Origin: Hofstenia miamia
Lineage: Eukaryota > Xenacoelomorpha > Acoela
Assembly: GCA_004352715.1 (NCBI GenBank)
Contig: SCFE01000109.1
Location: 627,936-691,935, forward strand
DNA: 64,000 nucleotides
Direction: 5' to 3'
The notes below the pieces were generated by a model. That model worked only from the letters and a program-made list of their open reading frames with translations. It was not told where the DNA came from and searched no databases. Both the position numbers and the translations under genes were made by a program. Positions 11,949-23,640 of the stretch are shown one piece after another; within the stretch, counting starts at the first letter, position 1; every line of letters starts with the position of its first letter.

Positions 11949-12271
11949 TATATCACCAGTTTTATGAGGAACTGCTTGGTATCGGTGCATGTATTTTCAT
12001 TGGTTACCGAGCTTCATACTATCAGCTTTGAAGTATTAGCTATTTGGGCGGATGTGTATTAGGGATTTGGCAAAGTTTGGTTTGGGAATTCCGGGTTTGA
12101 AAGCGTGGGAATGCTTAGGAACGTTAAATTATTATTTCGTTTAAAAATTTGAGATATAATAATGATCAAATATGGGAAATACTTTCCATTGCGTATTTCG
12201 GTTAGGCATCAAAATCAAGAAGAATTTTAAGGACAATAATTAACTAAAGAAGTTATCAACACTACATGCCC

Positions 12272-12318
<47 letters not shown>

Positions 12319-12492
12319 GAAGTCCGTATATCCATTGATACCACTGCGGGCGTAATAATCATATTTATAAAAGATTTTTTAACTACAAAAATTTAGCTGG
12401 TACATAGCGCCATATATAAATTTCACAAATTGTACATAGCGACATGTACAATTTTTGTTAGGCGGAAAGAATATATATATATATATATATAT
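11949..12492. other. Intergenic with (TA)n tracts
   Basis: Holds a (TA)n at about 12277-12316 and another at 12470-12492 running into the gap. CATAGCGCCATATATAAATTT and CATAGCGACATGTACAATTT are short related words near 12405-12450. No gene seen. Confidence 0.6.
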
Positions 12493-13492
12493 NNNNNNNN
12501 NNNNNNNNNNNNNNNNNNNNNNNNNNNNNNNNNNNNNNNNNNNNNNNNNNNNNNNNNNNNNNNNNNNNNNNNNNNNNNNNNNNNNNNNNNNNNNNNNNNN
12601 NNNNNNNNNNNNNNNNNNNNNNNNNNNNNNNNNNNNNNNNNNNNNNNNNNNNNNNNNNNNNNNNNNNNNNNNNNNNNNNNNNNNNNNNNNNNNNNNNNNN
12701 NNNNNNNNNNNNNNNNNNNNNNNNNNNNNNNNNNNNNNNNNNNNNNNNNNNNNNNNNNNNNNNNNNNNNNNNNNNNNNNNNNNNNNNNNNNNNNNNNNNN
12801 NNNNNNNNNNNNNNNNNNNNNNNNNNNNNNNNNNNNNNNNNNNNNNNNNNNNNNNNNNNNNNNNNNNNNNNNNNNNNNNNNNNNNNNNNNNNNNNNNNNN
12901 NNNNNNNNNNNNNNNNNNNNNNNNNNNNNNNNNNNNNNNNNNNNNNNNNNNNNNNNNNNNNNNNNNNNNNNNNNNNNNNNNNNNNNNNNNNNNNNNNNNN
13001 NNNNNNNNNNNNNNNNNNNNNNNNNNNNNNNNNNNNNNNNNNNNNNNNNNNNNNNNNNNNNNNNNNNNNNNNNNNNNNNNNNNNNNNNNNNNNNNNNNNN
13101 NNNNNNNNNNNNNNNNNNNNNNNNNNNNNNNNNNNNNNNNNNNNNNNNNNNNNNNNNNNNNNNNNNNNNNNNNNNNNNNNNNNNNNNNNNNNNNNNNNNN
13201 NNNNNNNNNNNNNNNNNNNNNNNNNNNNNNNNNNNNNNNNNNNNNNNNNNNNNNNNNNNNNNNNNNNNNNNNNNNNNNNNNNNNNNNNNNNNNNNNNNNN
13301 NNNNNNNNNNNNNNNNNNNNNNNNNNNNNNNNNNNNNNNNNNNNNNNNNNNNNNNNNNNNNNNNNNNNNNNNNNNNNNNNNNNNNNNNNNNNNNNNNNNN
13401 NNNNNNNNNNNNNNNNNNNNNNNNNNNNNNNNNNNNNNNNNNNNNNNNNNNNNNNNNNNNNNNNNNNNNNNNNNNNNNNNNNNNNNNNNNNN
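12493..13492. other. Assembly gap of 1000 N
   Basis: Run of N starting inside a (TA)n tract. Long apparent frames across it are artefacts of N translation. Confidence 0.95.
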
Positions 13493-16487
13493 ATTATAGG
13501 AAGGGTATTAAAGCGTTTTTGCGATGGTATTCTTTGTTAGTTTTACAAACATTAAGAAACTGCCCGTGTTATGCACGGAGATTTCAATGGGCTGTATTAG
13601 ATATTTAATAAATGAATAAACTTTAAACAAAGGAACCTCTCACAAAAAATTTTTTTGATGAAATTGCAAAAGCAATTTCAACAAAAAAAGCATTCGTCAC
13701 ATTTGTTAAGATTGATTGACAGGTGCTAATTGATGAGTCATAACCTAATGTTAATTCATGAATAATATAAGAGGGGGTGTGGATACAGAGTGGAGTTATT
13801 CACGCATCATATGATCAATCTGTGAATAATTTTAGAATTTACATGTGTATGTGTTGGAGAATTTGTTATATAGGTTAGGAGGACCTACATAATTCGTTTG
13901 TTCCAGAAAATATCTTTATTTCTGGGCATGGTCTGCACTAAATTATCATTAATTATATTGAATGACCTGAATTCACGGTGCTCGATTATTTTTCCCATTT
14001 TGTATATTGGATATTAGCGAAAAACAAATTAAATCTAAGAATTTTTACAGTGAAGTGTAGTATGTATTTGAAAAATGAACTGTAACCCGTTTGTATGTAA
14101 TGAATAGCCCCCCAAGAAAATGAATTAAATTTTGTATAATAGCAACACATATATAATTTTCTCGAGTTTATAACATGGTTAAGCGATTTTATAGACAATG
14201 TTTTTCACTATATTAACCTAAAAAATTTTTTGTTTCAAAATTTCTCAAAATTCTTAGCGATCTACTTTTAAATACCATGCGTCTATACTTTTGTAGATGT
14301 AAATAATACACTTTTCACGGTTTTTTACATTTCCGTTATAACGAATTTATGTGTAATTGATCTTGTTTTAATCGCATGTGTTGAAATTTTCTATCTTTTA
14401 ACTAACAACTGACTGAAACTATAAATTATACACATTGGTTTTTGTTTTGTTGATTCATTTGGATGATATTTACCGAAAATGTATTAAATTCTCCGAGTTT
14501 ATAACATGGTTAAGCGATTTTATAGACAGTGTTTTTTGTTAATAATTTGCTAATACAGTAAAATGTGTTAGAATGTCCATCGTTCATTGCAAAAAGGAGA
14601 GTTCATTGTAAATTTAGATATGGAATAATATATTTATTTAATGATTATTCAAAAAACGCTATCATCACAAACAATTGTTCCGAAAAAATGAACTTTTTAT
14701 AAAAATTAGGTGTATAAATTCGATCAAAATGACGGTAAAACAAGAATTTATCTACTAGGTTTATTATCATCGCTTTAAAGCAAGTATATTTAAGAAAACA
14801 ACATAAGAAATATTGTGAACAATGCATCTGGAGATTTGTTAACTTTCTCACAACGCATGATAACCTATAAGGGAAGGCGAAAAAATTCCCCCAGTAAACA
14901 AAAACGCTGTTCAATTTTACGGAGATTGTATATTATTTATTCAAGAGCGTAAATCATTTTATATTTCAATAAATGATTATCATGCTAACATTTGTATAAT
15001 TAATTTATATATTGGATTAAGTAGGTTGTACCATTAGCTGAAATAGTCTATTTATTTATTCGTTAAAGAAATTTGTACAAAAACGAAATGTTCTAGTTTC
15101 AANGATATTATAATCGCCAAACAACATATTTCAAGTGAGTAATTTAAACAAAAATTTATGTAAAAATAAAGAGAAAATTGGGAAAAAATATTCAGTAAAT
15201 AATTAATAAAATAATATTACATTTTAAAGTTCTTTTGTTCTATTTAAATGAATCATTTATAAATGACGTTGTTATGTTTTTTAGAAATGGTGTTTCTTTG
15301 TATGATGTTAGAGATGGACTACAATGATGATTATTCTGGCGAAATATAATGAATACTCGGTCAATATCTATCAATATTTACGTTTAGATGTGAAAACGGT
15401 TCTTTGCTTCCATACTGCTTCTTCAAATAGGTATGTTAATTGTTGAATTTTAGTGAATAGACACTTTAAAATTGGGTTTTTATTCAACATTTGGTAGTGT
15501 GTAGCAATGTTTGGGGGAGTTTATTCACTGGGCACTTATTAAGTTTTCTATTTACAACCAATAAACGGTGAAATAGCGTCTTTAAACGATTTAGATTTCA
15601 AATACATCTTCGCATGTAAGCATTGGTATGCATTTGATCCTTGAATTTTGCTTTCATCTTGTTTATACTAGTTTGTAATACTTATAAAAATCGTATTTTT
15701 CACAATATTCGATGTAACACTTGATGTATGTGTTGTAATATTTACGAGCAACACTTTTAATTTCAAGTCATGGTGAAATTTATATTATGGTTAAGCGCTT
15801 TTTTATAGTAAATGTTTTTCAGTATATTAACTTATAGTTTGTTAGGTTGTAATTTTCTCAAAATTCTTCTTGATCTATCTTTAAAATACCGTGTGCGTAT
15901 ATTTTTTAAGTATGAATAATACAGGTATTTGTATATGTATTCTAATATCTGACCTTGCTCGGCACAAAACTTTACGTTTAATTTAACAATGTATGATGTT
16001 TACATTGGTTTATACATCGGATTTCTCTTTTCATAGTTTATTATCGGGGGTTGTGTGGGGTTTAGCAATTTGTGTTAATGCTAAACATGTGTGTACAATT
16101 AATTATCTTTATGCTCGTATTGCGCTGGAATTTTTGCAATGGAAAATACGGTGTGCTTTGAAAATGAAAACGAAGTCTTTTGCATTTTTACGCCTTTATG
16201 CATAAACCGCGTTTAAATTGTTCGAAAAATGAATTTGATTTTAAGCTGTAGGACTATATTTTATGTCTTTGTAATGTTAGCTCGTTTCTACATATAATCC
16301 ATGTTTACTTTTTACCAATAAACTAGCTTTCATTTATTGTATATTACGCCTCTGTAATGTTAAGTTTTAACAAGGAAGTTTCTTGTTTTTGTATTTGAAT
16401 ATTAGCAAAAGGAATTAAATACATGGAATTTTTACATTGGAAAAAGGAACGTAATCGCACGATGTTTTAATGACTAATTACCTCTGC
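13493..16487. other. Intergenic with diverged internal direct repeats
   Basis: No gene seen. The words ATAACATGGTTAAGCGATTT followed by TATAGACA occur at about 14172 and 14502, and a diverged longer copy lies at about 15785-15930 (matching 14169-14320 with a shared TTTCTCAAAATTCTT and a shared ending around AATAATACA). This suggests an old repeated unit. A single N is at 15103. Several poly-T-rich runs contain no coding. Confidence 0.6.
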
Positions 16488-16798
16488 CAAGGAGGTTAAG
16501 TTTTTGGTATCGTTGGTTTTTTGTTTGTCTGTTAGCAACTTTCCGGAAAATGTAATAGATGGATTGACCTTAAATTTTCACCATAGGTGCGTCTCCGCCC
16601 AGGGAGGAATCCGTTAAATTTTGGTGGTGATCCGAGGGACACAAGCTGCGTGGTCTGCGCTCTCCAAGTACTTTTCTAGTTTTCCGTGTGTTTCTATTGC
16701 TTGCACGGGTTATGTTTAATTCGTTTTTGGTAAACTAATATTACATGCAAAGGCTACATATCGCTTTATCGAAATATGCTGTTAACACACTACGTTTT
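16488..16798 (+). repeat. Widely dispersed repeat module (CCTCTGCCAAGGAGG type), copy 1
   Basis: Begins CCTCTGCCAAGGAGGTTA and continues through TTTGTTTGTCTGTTAGCAAC, GGTGGTGATCCGAGG and TCTGCGCTCTCCAAGTACTT to CTAGTTTTCCGTGTG. I recognise this order of words as a dispersed repeat seen in several animal genomes, though I do not assign a family name. The segment 16513-16798 is duplicated after the 7-N gap. Confidence 0.65.
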
Positions 16799-16805
16799 NN
16801 NNNNN
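16799..16805. other. Assembly gap of 7 N
   Basis: A tiny gap placed exactly between two 286-bp near-identical copies, so it looks like an unresolved contig overlap. Confidence 0.9.
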
Positions 16806-17091
16806 TTGGTTTTTTGTTTGTCTGTTAGCAACTTTCCGGAAAATGTAATAGATGGATTGACCTTAAATTTTCACCATAGGTGCGTGTCTGATCAGGGAGG
16901 AATCCGTTAAATTTTGGTGGTGATCCGAGGGACACAAGCGGCGTGGTCTGCGCTCTCCAAGTACTTTTCTAGTTTTCCGTGTGTTTCTATTGCTTGCACG
17001 GGTTATGTTTAATTCGTTTTTGGTAAACTAATATTACATGCAAGGGCTACATATCGCTTTATCGAAATATGCTTTTAACACACTACGTTTT
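16806..17091 (+). repeat. Second copy of the dispersed repeat module
   Basis: Matches 16513-16798 base for base in length (286 bp) with only a handful of substitutions, for example CGTCTCCGCCCAGG versus CGTGTCTGATCAGG. It lacks the CCTCTGCCAAGGAGG head because that lies before the duplicated part. Confidence 0.85.
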
Positions 17092-18456
17092 TGCTGATTT
17101 AATTTTCCATAATTTTCGCTTGCTTACATGACCCATGTACAGTGTTTAATTCGTTGTTTTGGGGGATCTACAATCTAACATTACGTGTAAAAGATCGCAT
17201 AATATGTAAAAAGACTTCATACAAGAGAGTATAGCAAAAAGTTTACATTAACTTATATATATTTTTTTAAAAGGGCAAACACAAAGTTCAAAATAATTCG
17301 AATTTCTTCCGGGAGTTATATATTTCATTTTATGTTTATTGTATTTTTATTTCACCTTCTTGAATGTTTTATTACCATCGCATTAGTAAATAGGAATTAT
17401 TCCATGTATGCATTTTATTTCTTGATAGTCCGTGTGTTTTTACAATTATTGGATTAAGAAGGCGGTATTTTTAGCATTTGAAATCAGGAGTAACGTATTC
17501 CCCTTTGACAGATGATGCGTCAACCTAGCGTATATTCCATTGTTGGATAATTATCTTAAGACGTTGAGAATAATTAACCATGAGAGTGTACGTGACCAGT
17601 GTAATTTCTAGTTTTAGGTCGCAATGAAATACTCCGTCAAAGAAGATAGAGTGTTGTGTGCACTAATCTTAGCTATTTCTCGATTCCCATGGTAACGCAT
17701 AAAAGGGAGGAAAAAAGTGGATGAGCGACCCATGCGTTTTATAAATGCTTGATCGGCGGGAATTGTAGTTTAATCAATTTACCATGTCAAAGGAATGAGA
17801 AAGACTCGATGTACGAATGGGGTAATATGCGTGAAGAGAATTGATACTTCTTGCAATGCGTAATAGATCGCTGAAATTCTTCTCTAATTAGCTTAAGACG
17901 TCAAAAGGTTCGCGAAACCTTGAGTCACGTGATTTTAAAGTTGAACGCAGATTGACTTACCATGTCAATGGAATGAGAAAGACTCGATGTACGAATGGAA
18001 ATCACCGATGCTAGCAGCCATATATCAGATGGGTAAGCTACTTTTTCAATATTTTATATATACAATAGCGCTAATGTTTTATCACGTAATATTTTTTAAC
18101 TTTTATTCGAATGTATTCATTTAGTATTTCACTTCCATGTTTTTAATAATTTATTTACGTGTCAGCTATACTATGAATGTTGAATTAAGTTTGCATGCGC
18201 TATTGTTTTTTACCATTTATTTTTAAAATCGGATATGTTTAAGTTTTTTCCATGTAAATTTTATATATGCTTCTGATTAAAGTAAATTATGAAAAAGTCA
18301 AAAATGATTTTAATTACTTTTGCAAATGATTGAATGCTTCATTACCACATTTGACTTACTAGAATTATTTTGACAATTTTTAACTAGTGTAGCGAATTAC
18401 GAATTTAAATTCTTTGTAAACGTTTTGCTATTGAATTTGTATCTCACACTATACGC
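17092..18456. other. Intergenic, short direct repeats
   Basis: No gene seen. A 34-bp word (CCATGTCAAAGGAATGAGAA continuing AGACTCGATGTACG) occurs at about 17782 and again at about 17961 with one mismatch, 179 bp apart. Confidence 0.6.
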
Positions 18457-19398
18457 NNNNNNNNNNNNNNNNNNNNNNNNNNNNNNNNNNNNNNNNNNNN
18501 NNNNNNNNNNNNNNNNNNNNNNNNNNNNNNNNNNNNNNNNNNNNNNNNNNNNNNNNNNNNNNNNNNNNNNNNNNNNNNNNNNNNNNNNNNNNNNNNNNNN
18601 NNNNNNNNNNNNNNNNNNNNNNNNNNNNNNNNNNNNNNNNNNNNNNNNNNNNNNNNNNNNNNNNNNNNNNNNNNNNNNNNNNNNNNNNNNNNNNNNNNNN
18701 NNNNNNNNNNNNNNNNNNNNNNNNNNNNNNNNNNNNNNNNNNNNNNNNNNNNNNNNNNNNNNNNNNNNNNNNNNNNNNNNNNNNNNNNNNNNNNNNNNNN
18801 NNNNNNNNNNNNNNNNNNNNNNNNNNNNNNNNNNNNNNNNNNNNNNNNNNNNNNNNNNNNNNNNNNNNNNNNNNNNNNNNNNNNNNNNNNNNNNNNNNNN
18901 NNNNNNNNNNNNNNNNNNNNNNNNNNNNNNNNNNNNNNNNNNNNNNNNNNNNNNNNNNNNNNNNNNNNNNNNNNNNNNNNNNNNNNNNNNNNNNNNNNNN
19001 NNNNNNNNNNNNNNNNNNNNNNNNNNNNNNNNNNNNNNNNNNNNNNNNNNNNNNNNNNNNNNNNNNNNNNNNNNNNNNNNNNNNNNNNNNNNNNNNNNNN
19101 NNNNNNNNNNNNNNNNNNNNNNNNNNNNNNNNNNNNNNNNNNNNNNNNNNNNNNNNNNNNNNNNNNNNNNNNNNNNNNNNNNNNNNNNNNNNNNNNNNNN
19201 NNNNNNNNNNNNNNNNNNNNNNNNNNNNNNNNNNNNNNNNNNNNNNNNNNNNNNNNNNNNNNNNNNNNNNNNNNNNNNNNNNNNNNNNNNNNNNNNNNNN
19301 NNNNNNNNNNNNNNNNNNNNNNNNNNNNNNNNNNNNNNNNNNNNNNNNNNNNNNNNNNNNNNNNNNNNNNNNNNNNNNNNNNNNNNNNNNNNNNNNNN
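18457..19398. other. Assembly gap of 942 N
   Basis: Run of N. The first base after it starts a segment repeated 512 bp downstream. Confidence 0.95.
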
Positions 19399-20313
19399 CC
19401 AAAAAGTGTAAACTAAATTTGAACATGAATCATGCAAATAGGCCCGAATATGGTACACTAATTAAAAGCTATTAGCAAGCTGTCAGCCAGTTACCCCCGA
19501 GCTGTCAAAAAGCACTTTGTGAGTTACGCAATCTGCCAGAAATTCATTAGTCATCTGTCAATCAAATGGTGAGTCACTAAAAACACTCATCAATATCGCA
19601 GAGGTCAAGATGTCAGTTTGTGTAACAGGGCCTTGACTATGTACACTACTCATATTCCTAAAAAAGGCCTAATCAATTTTATTTTTTGACAAATAAATTT
19701 TTCATTATTTGCGTAAATTGTAATCATTTATATATTTCATCGTAAATATAAACGATTTTTGTCTTAAATTTTTACAGCATTTCTTAAATTGGAATCATTT
19801 AGTTTGTAATATTATGTGTACGTATCCCGAAAGGGGTTGTTATAATAAGGTATATATTAACACGATGTAATGCAAGCATTTGTGATATTATCAAAGTGGA
19901 ATTAGTCATGCCAAAAAGTGTAAACTAAATTTGAACATGAATCATGCAAATAGGCCCGAATATGGTACACTAATTAAAAGCTATTAGCAAGCTGTCAGCC
20001 AGTTACCCCCGAGCTGTCAAAAAGCACTTTGTGAGTTACGCAATCTGCCAGAAATTCATTAGTCATCTGTCAATCAAATGGTGAGTCACTAAAAACACTC
20101 ATCAATATCGCAGAGGTCAAGATGTCAGTTTGTGTAACAGGGCCTTGACTATGTACACTACTCATATTCCTAAAAAAGGCCTAATCAATTTTATTTTTTG
20201 ACAAATAAATTTTTCATTATTTGCGTAAATTGTAATCATTTATATATTTCATCGTAAATATAAACGATTTTTGTCTTAAATTTTTACAGCATTTCTTAAA
20301 TTGGAATCATTTA
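19399..20313 (+). repeat. Direct duplication of about 403 bp (period 512 bp)
   Basis: 19399-19801 recurs at 19911-20313 with no difference that I can see. About 109 bp of unique sequence lies between the copies. The left copy abuts the gap, so its true start is unknown. It contains no coding frame. It is either a very recent tandem duplication or an assembly duplication at a contig edge. Confidence 0.9.
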
Positions 20314-20542
20314 TATATTTCATCGCAAATAAAAACATTAACTTCATTTGTTTAAGCTTTTAATTGTCATGTGTTTTCGATTGTGAATGTCACCTCGTTT
20401 TATAAATGACTTGTTTTTGAACCACTAATTTTGATGCGCAAATACACATTGCGTATTTTTGAAGAATAATCAACGTTAATCAACTGTAGATGAAATTGAT
20501 ATATGCAACAATGTAAAGCTTATATAATAGCACTGTATGAAC

Positions 20543-20968
20543 CAGACACTGGAAATAAATAATTTTATTGAAATAATTTCAATAAATAATATTGAAATAA
20601 TTTATTCTACCAACAGAAAATAAAAATAATTTATTTTTGGGAAAAAATAATTTCAAAATAATTGTGCCGCCAACTTCCAGCCTGGTCGAGCGTCTGTTCA
20701 GTTCAGCTAAGGAAGTGATGAGCCCACATCGCAAAAACATGACACCCATGCATTTGGAAATCGTCATGTTCTTGAAGGTTAACAGTCGATTTTGGGATTC
20801 CTCAGTGCTGGATTTGATTATCAATAAAGAAACTGCTGAGTAACTGTTGAAAATCATTGAATAATGTTTTTATCTTGTGTGCTGTAATTTTGAAAATAAT
20901 TGCAAAAATAATAATAATAATTTATTTTTGGTTCAAAATATATTTCAATAAATTATTTCCAGTGTCTG
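20543..20968 (+). mobile_element. Short hAT derivative with perfect 8-bp target duplication
   Basis: Bounded by CAGACACTGGAAATAA (from 20543) and its inverted partner TTATTTCCAGTGTCTG (ending 20968). The flanking 8-mers are identical, GTATGAAC at 20535-20542 and 20969-20976, the hallmark of hAT insertion. The element is only 426 bp long, yet its centre encodes a readable hAT C-terminal domain, described separately. It is an internally deleted derivative that could only have been moved by a transposase supplied in trans. Confidence 0.92.
20655..20843 (+). pseudogene. hAT transposase C-terminal dimerisation domain, isolated
   Basis: The frame reads IIVPPTSSLVERLFSSAKEV, then MSPHRKNMTPMHLEIVMFLK and NSRFW, ending at a stop codon at 20841-20843. 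This is the conserved hAT dimerisation (hATC) region, with the S..ER.FS.A core followed by S..R..M. It sits directly between the inverted repeats with no catalytic core upstream. No intact start or DDE domain exists, so the piece is a fossil inside a non-autonomous element. The stop marks the genuine end of the parental transposase. Confidence 0.88.
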
Positions 20969-20976
20969 GTATGAAC

Positions 20977-23258
20977 AGCATGTATGTGGATATATTGTAT
21001 AAAATTTATCACATGTATAATTTTCAATAGAAAATGAACTTGCTTTTTATCATGTAAATCAAGCTTATTGCATTAAATTTCTTTGCAATCATCTCTACAT
21101 TGTATCGCAAAATTTGACACGTTAGTGCAACAGGCAAAAATTTATGACATCTTACATTTGTTCATTAGTTACATTCGAATCGATATTTTTTTAAAACCTG
21201 CAAAGAGTTCAATTGCTGGCTGTCCGCAATAACATATCTCCCTTTGACACAAGATATGGGACACTGAATATCTTCAACACTAACAGTACTAAAATTATCA
21301 TTTATTACGAAAATAAAGTGAAATTCAGCAAATATGTAGACAGCCTAAACAATAAAAGTGCATGTCATGCCTCTATGAATTATTTTCCTTAAATCATAAT
21401 GTTTCATGTTTAAAGCATTGTTACAATGAATATGCCATACTAAACGTTTCATCAAATACATCAGTTTGCCTAAATCCTAGAATTCACAAGTAAATCTTTG
21501 CCTGGATATGATTTTGCTCAATTTTATTTTGTCGAAAATATTTCTTGTTCTCGAATATATCAGTTTGGTCAAATCCTAGAATTCAATATCACAAAATTTG
21601 TCCAGAAATTAGTTTTTGCTATTCAAATTTGTCAAAAACATTTCATCACTGGATGGCGTCCAATAGGATTCATGAATGCCCACATGGCAAATAGCCATAG
21701 GTGCTACAAGAACTTCAGAGTATCCCAATGAAACGAGGTCTAGCACATCTATGCTACTACAATTGCCGAACTTCGTTTAACAGTGGACTTACATATTTGT
21801 TAGATTGAATCTGACCTGTCACATGAGCATTTGTAGTAGAAGACTGCAAAGCCAGTAACCAGTCATCGATGGATCAGGGTAGGCCCAGTTCATAAAATCT
21901 TCTGACCACTTGAACAAATCCAACTGGAATTAAAGTAGGTAAATTTTAACATTTGACATTTAAGATTGTTAAAATGTTTGCCTGTGGTGCTTTAATGGCT
22001 GGAATTTTATCCCCATCAAATTTTTCATAATTTTGTCAAGCCTTATTTTTCCCATGACAGTCTCAGTTGAAAGTTTTTATAGTAGCAGAGTGGAAATGTC
22101 ATATCTTCTTCTGCTGTCACAAGGGATAACTTTTTAAACTTATGATCATAGGGGATAGGAGTTCCTTGGAAAAGTGATTACTAAGATAATTGATAATTAG
22201 GCCACCAATATGTGTGTGTGTGTGTTTGTGTGTCATTAGAAATTTCTTAAAATAGTGTATGATGATTTGATTTTTATTTAATCAGTAGAATATGCGACAA
22301 AAGTTACCAACTTATCATTATTGCTTTCACAGCCGACAGGAAGATCTCCATCCGAAGATGCTCATCCCAGTAAACAGTGAATGCTGACTGCTATTTAGAA
22401 TCTTGCTCAAGACTGGCTAGCTTTGGCGCAAGCCGAAATCTTTACCATTCGCCTTTCTTCGTTATGATAGCAGCCTAACAAAACTCGTTACTATTTTTCT
22501 GCAAAAACGTCAGTTTTTTTGAACAACTGAATATTACACGAATTATGCAGGCTCTCATCTGACCTGATTCCTTGACCTTAATTAGTGTGACCACTGGGTA
22601 ATCAGAGTTTAGAAGCAAGCATTCTGAGAATTCCTCAACATTGTTGCGTTTGAATAATTTAACAACATAGGCTAAGTAACAGGGGTGGCTGGGAAAGCTG
22701 GAGCCTCCCCTTAGTTATCGCAGGTGACACTTATTTGTGCAACAAATCTTTTAAATTTAAGAAATTTAAGCTACAGTATGGACCTCAGTTCAGCCCCTCC
22801 AGTAATATTATTGTGCCTTAACTCCTGATTAACCAATTGACAAAGAAAAAAACTTTTATCTAATAAACATATACTTCAATTATTTTCGTATAGGCTACTT
22901 ATTATGATTCTGCTTACCTCACGTAAGCTTACCATCATTCTTCAAGACAAACTGCATTGATCCGGGTACTTATTAGGCGCGCTATCTACATGTATAATAT
23001 ACATTGTATACATTGCATAGCTTTTGTAAATGAACAAACAATTATATGCAAACTACAATTATTAACGCAGTACTTTTTATTCAAATAATTTTCCGAAATT
23101 TATTGCCTGAAATAAGCTAGCTAAGAAATGATTTTTTTGCCGCGGATGCGGCTTACATTTAAGAGTCAATTTATTGCATAGTAAAATAAATAAACAAACA
23201 AATACTACAAACTACTATACATGTATATTTACAAAATTAAAAATACGCACACTTAATT
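20977..23258. other. Intergenic, no gene seen
   Basis: No supported coding sequence. A (TG)n-like run is at about 22210-22235. The words AGGGGTGGCTGGGAAAGCTG and GAGCCTCCCC at 22680-22712 resemble a hAT terminus, but I found no partner. Confidence 0.5.
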
Positions 23259-23640
23259 TCAAATGTCAAATGAAATCTGTCCATCGCTTAATTTTTTTGA
23301 TATTCCTAATAGTGATTGTTTGGATAATAAAATTATTTTAATTATTCTTCTGAAATGTTTATAATTTTCTTCCTTTTTTATTTCGAGATTTAAGTCATTC
23401 CATAATCTAGAGGCTTTATATGAAAATGAATCTGGACGATTAATACTACAATGCAAATTGTGGTTTCTATCACTGGTTTTGATATAATTGCTTAAAAAGT
23501 GCATACATTTTGAATTGTGTACATACTTGTGTATCATATAAAAAGTTTGATATTCAATAAAGTACAATGGTGCAAGAACATTGCCACCTTTTATAAAAGT
23601 GCTCACTGATTTATGCTTATCAATATAATTCAGAGTTTTT
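23259..23640 (-). pseudogene. 3' tail of a LINE reverse transcriptase
   Basis: The minus strand reads NYIDKHKSVSTFIKGG, LAPLYFIEYQTFYMIHKYVH, NRPDSFSYKASRLWNDLN and LEIKKEENYKHFRRIIK, ending at a stop near 23259. This is the conserved C-terminal tail of non-LTR retrotransposon polymerases, with the ASxLWNxLP-like and IKxxxSxxxFK-like boxes. The RT core is absent upstream. LINE copies are usually truncated at the 5' end, which fits. The frame is open for about 125 codons. Whether it belongs to the same family as the endonuclease at the left edge cannot be tested, because the two do not overlap. Confidence 0.8.

Noticed and set aside
12430-13608. Frames of more than 350 codons across the N gap
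   Set aside because: Almost all codons are N, and the ends are (TA)n translated as Ile-Tyr repeats.
18397-19458. Long frames on both strands at 18.4-19.5 kb
   Set aside because: They consist of gap N and a few flanking codons.
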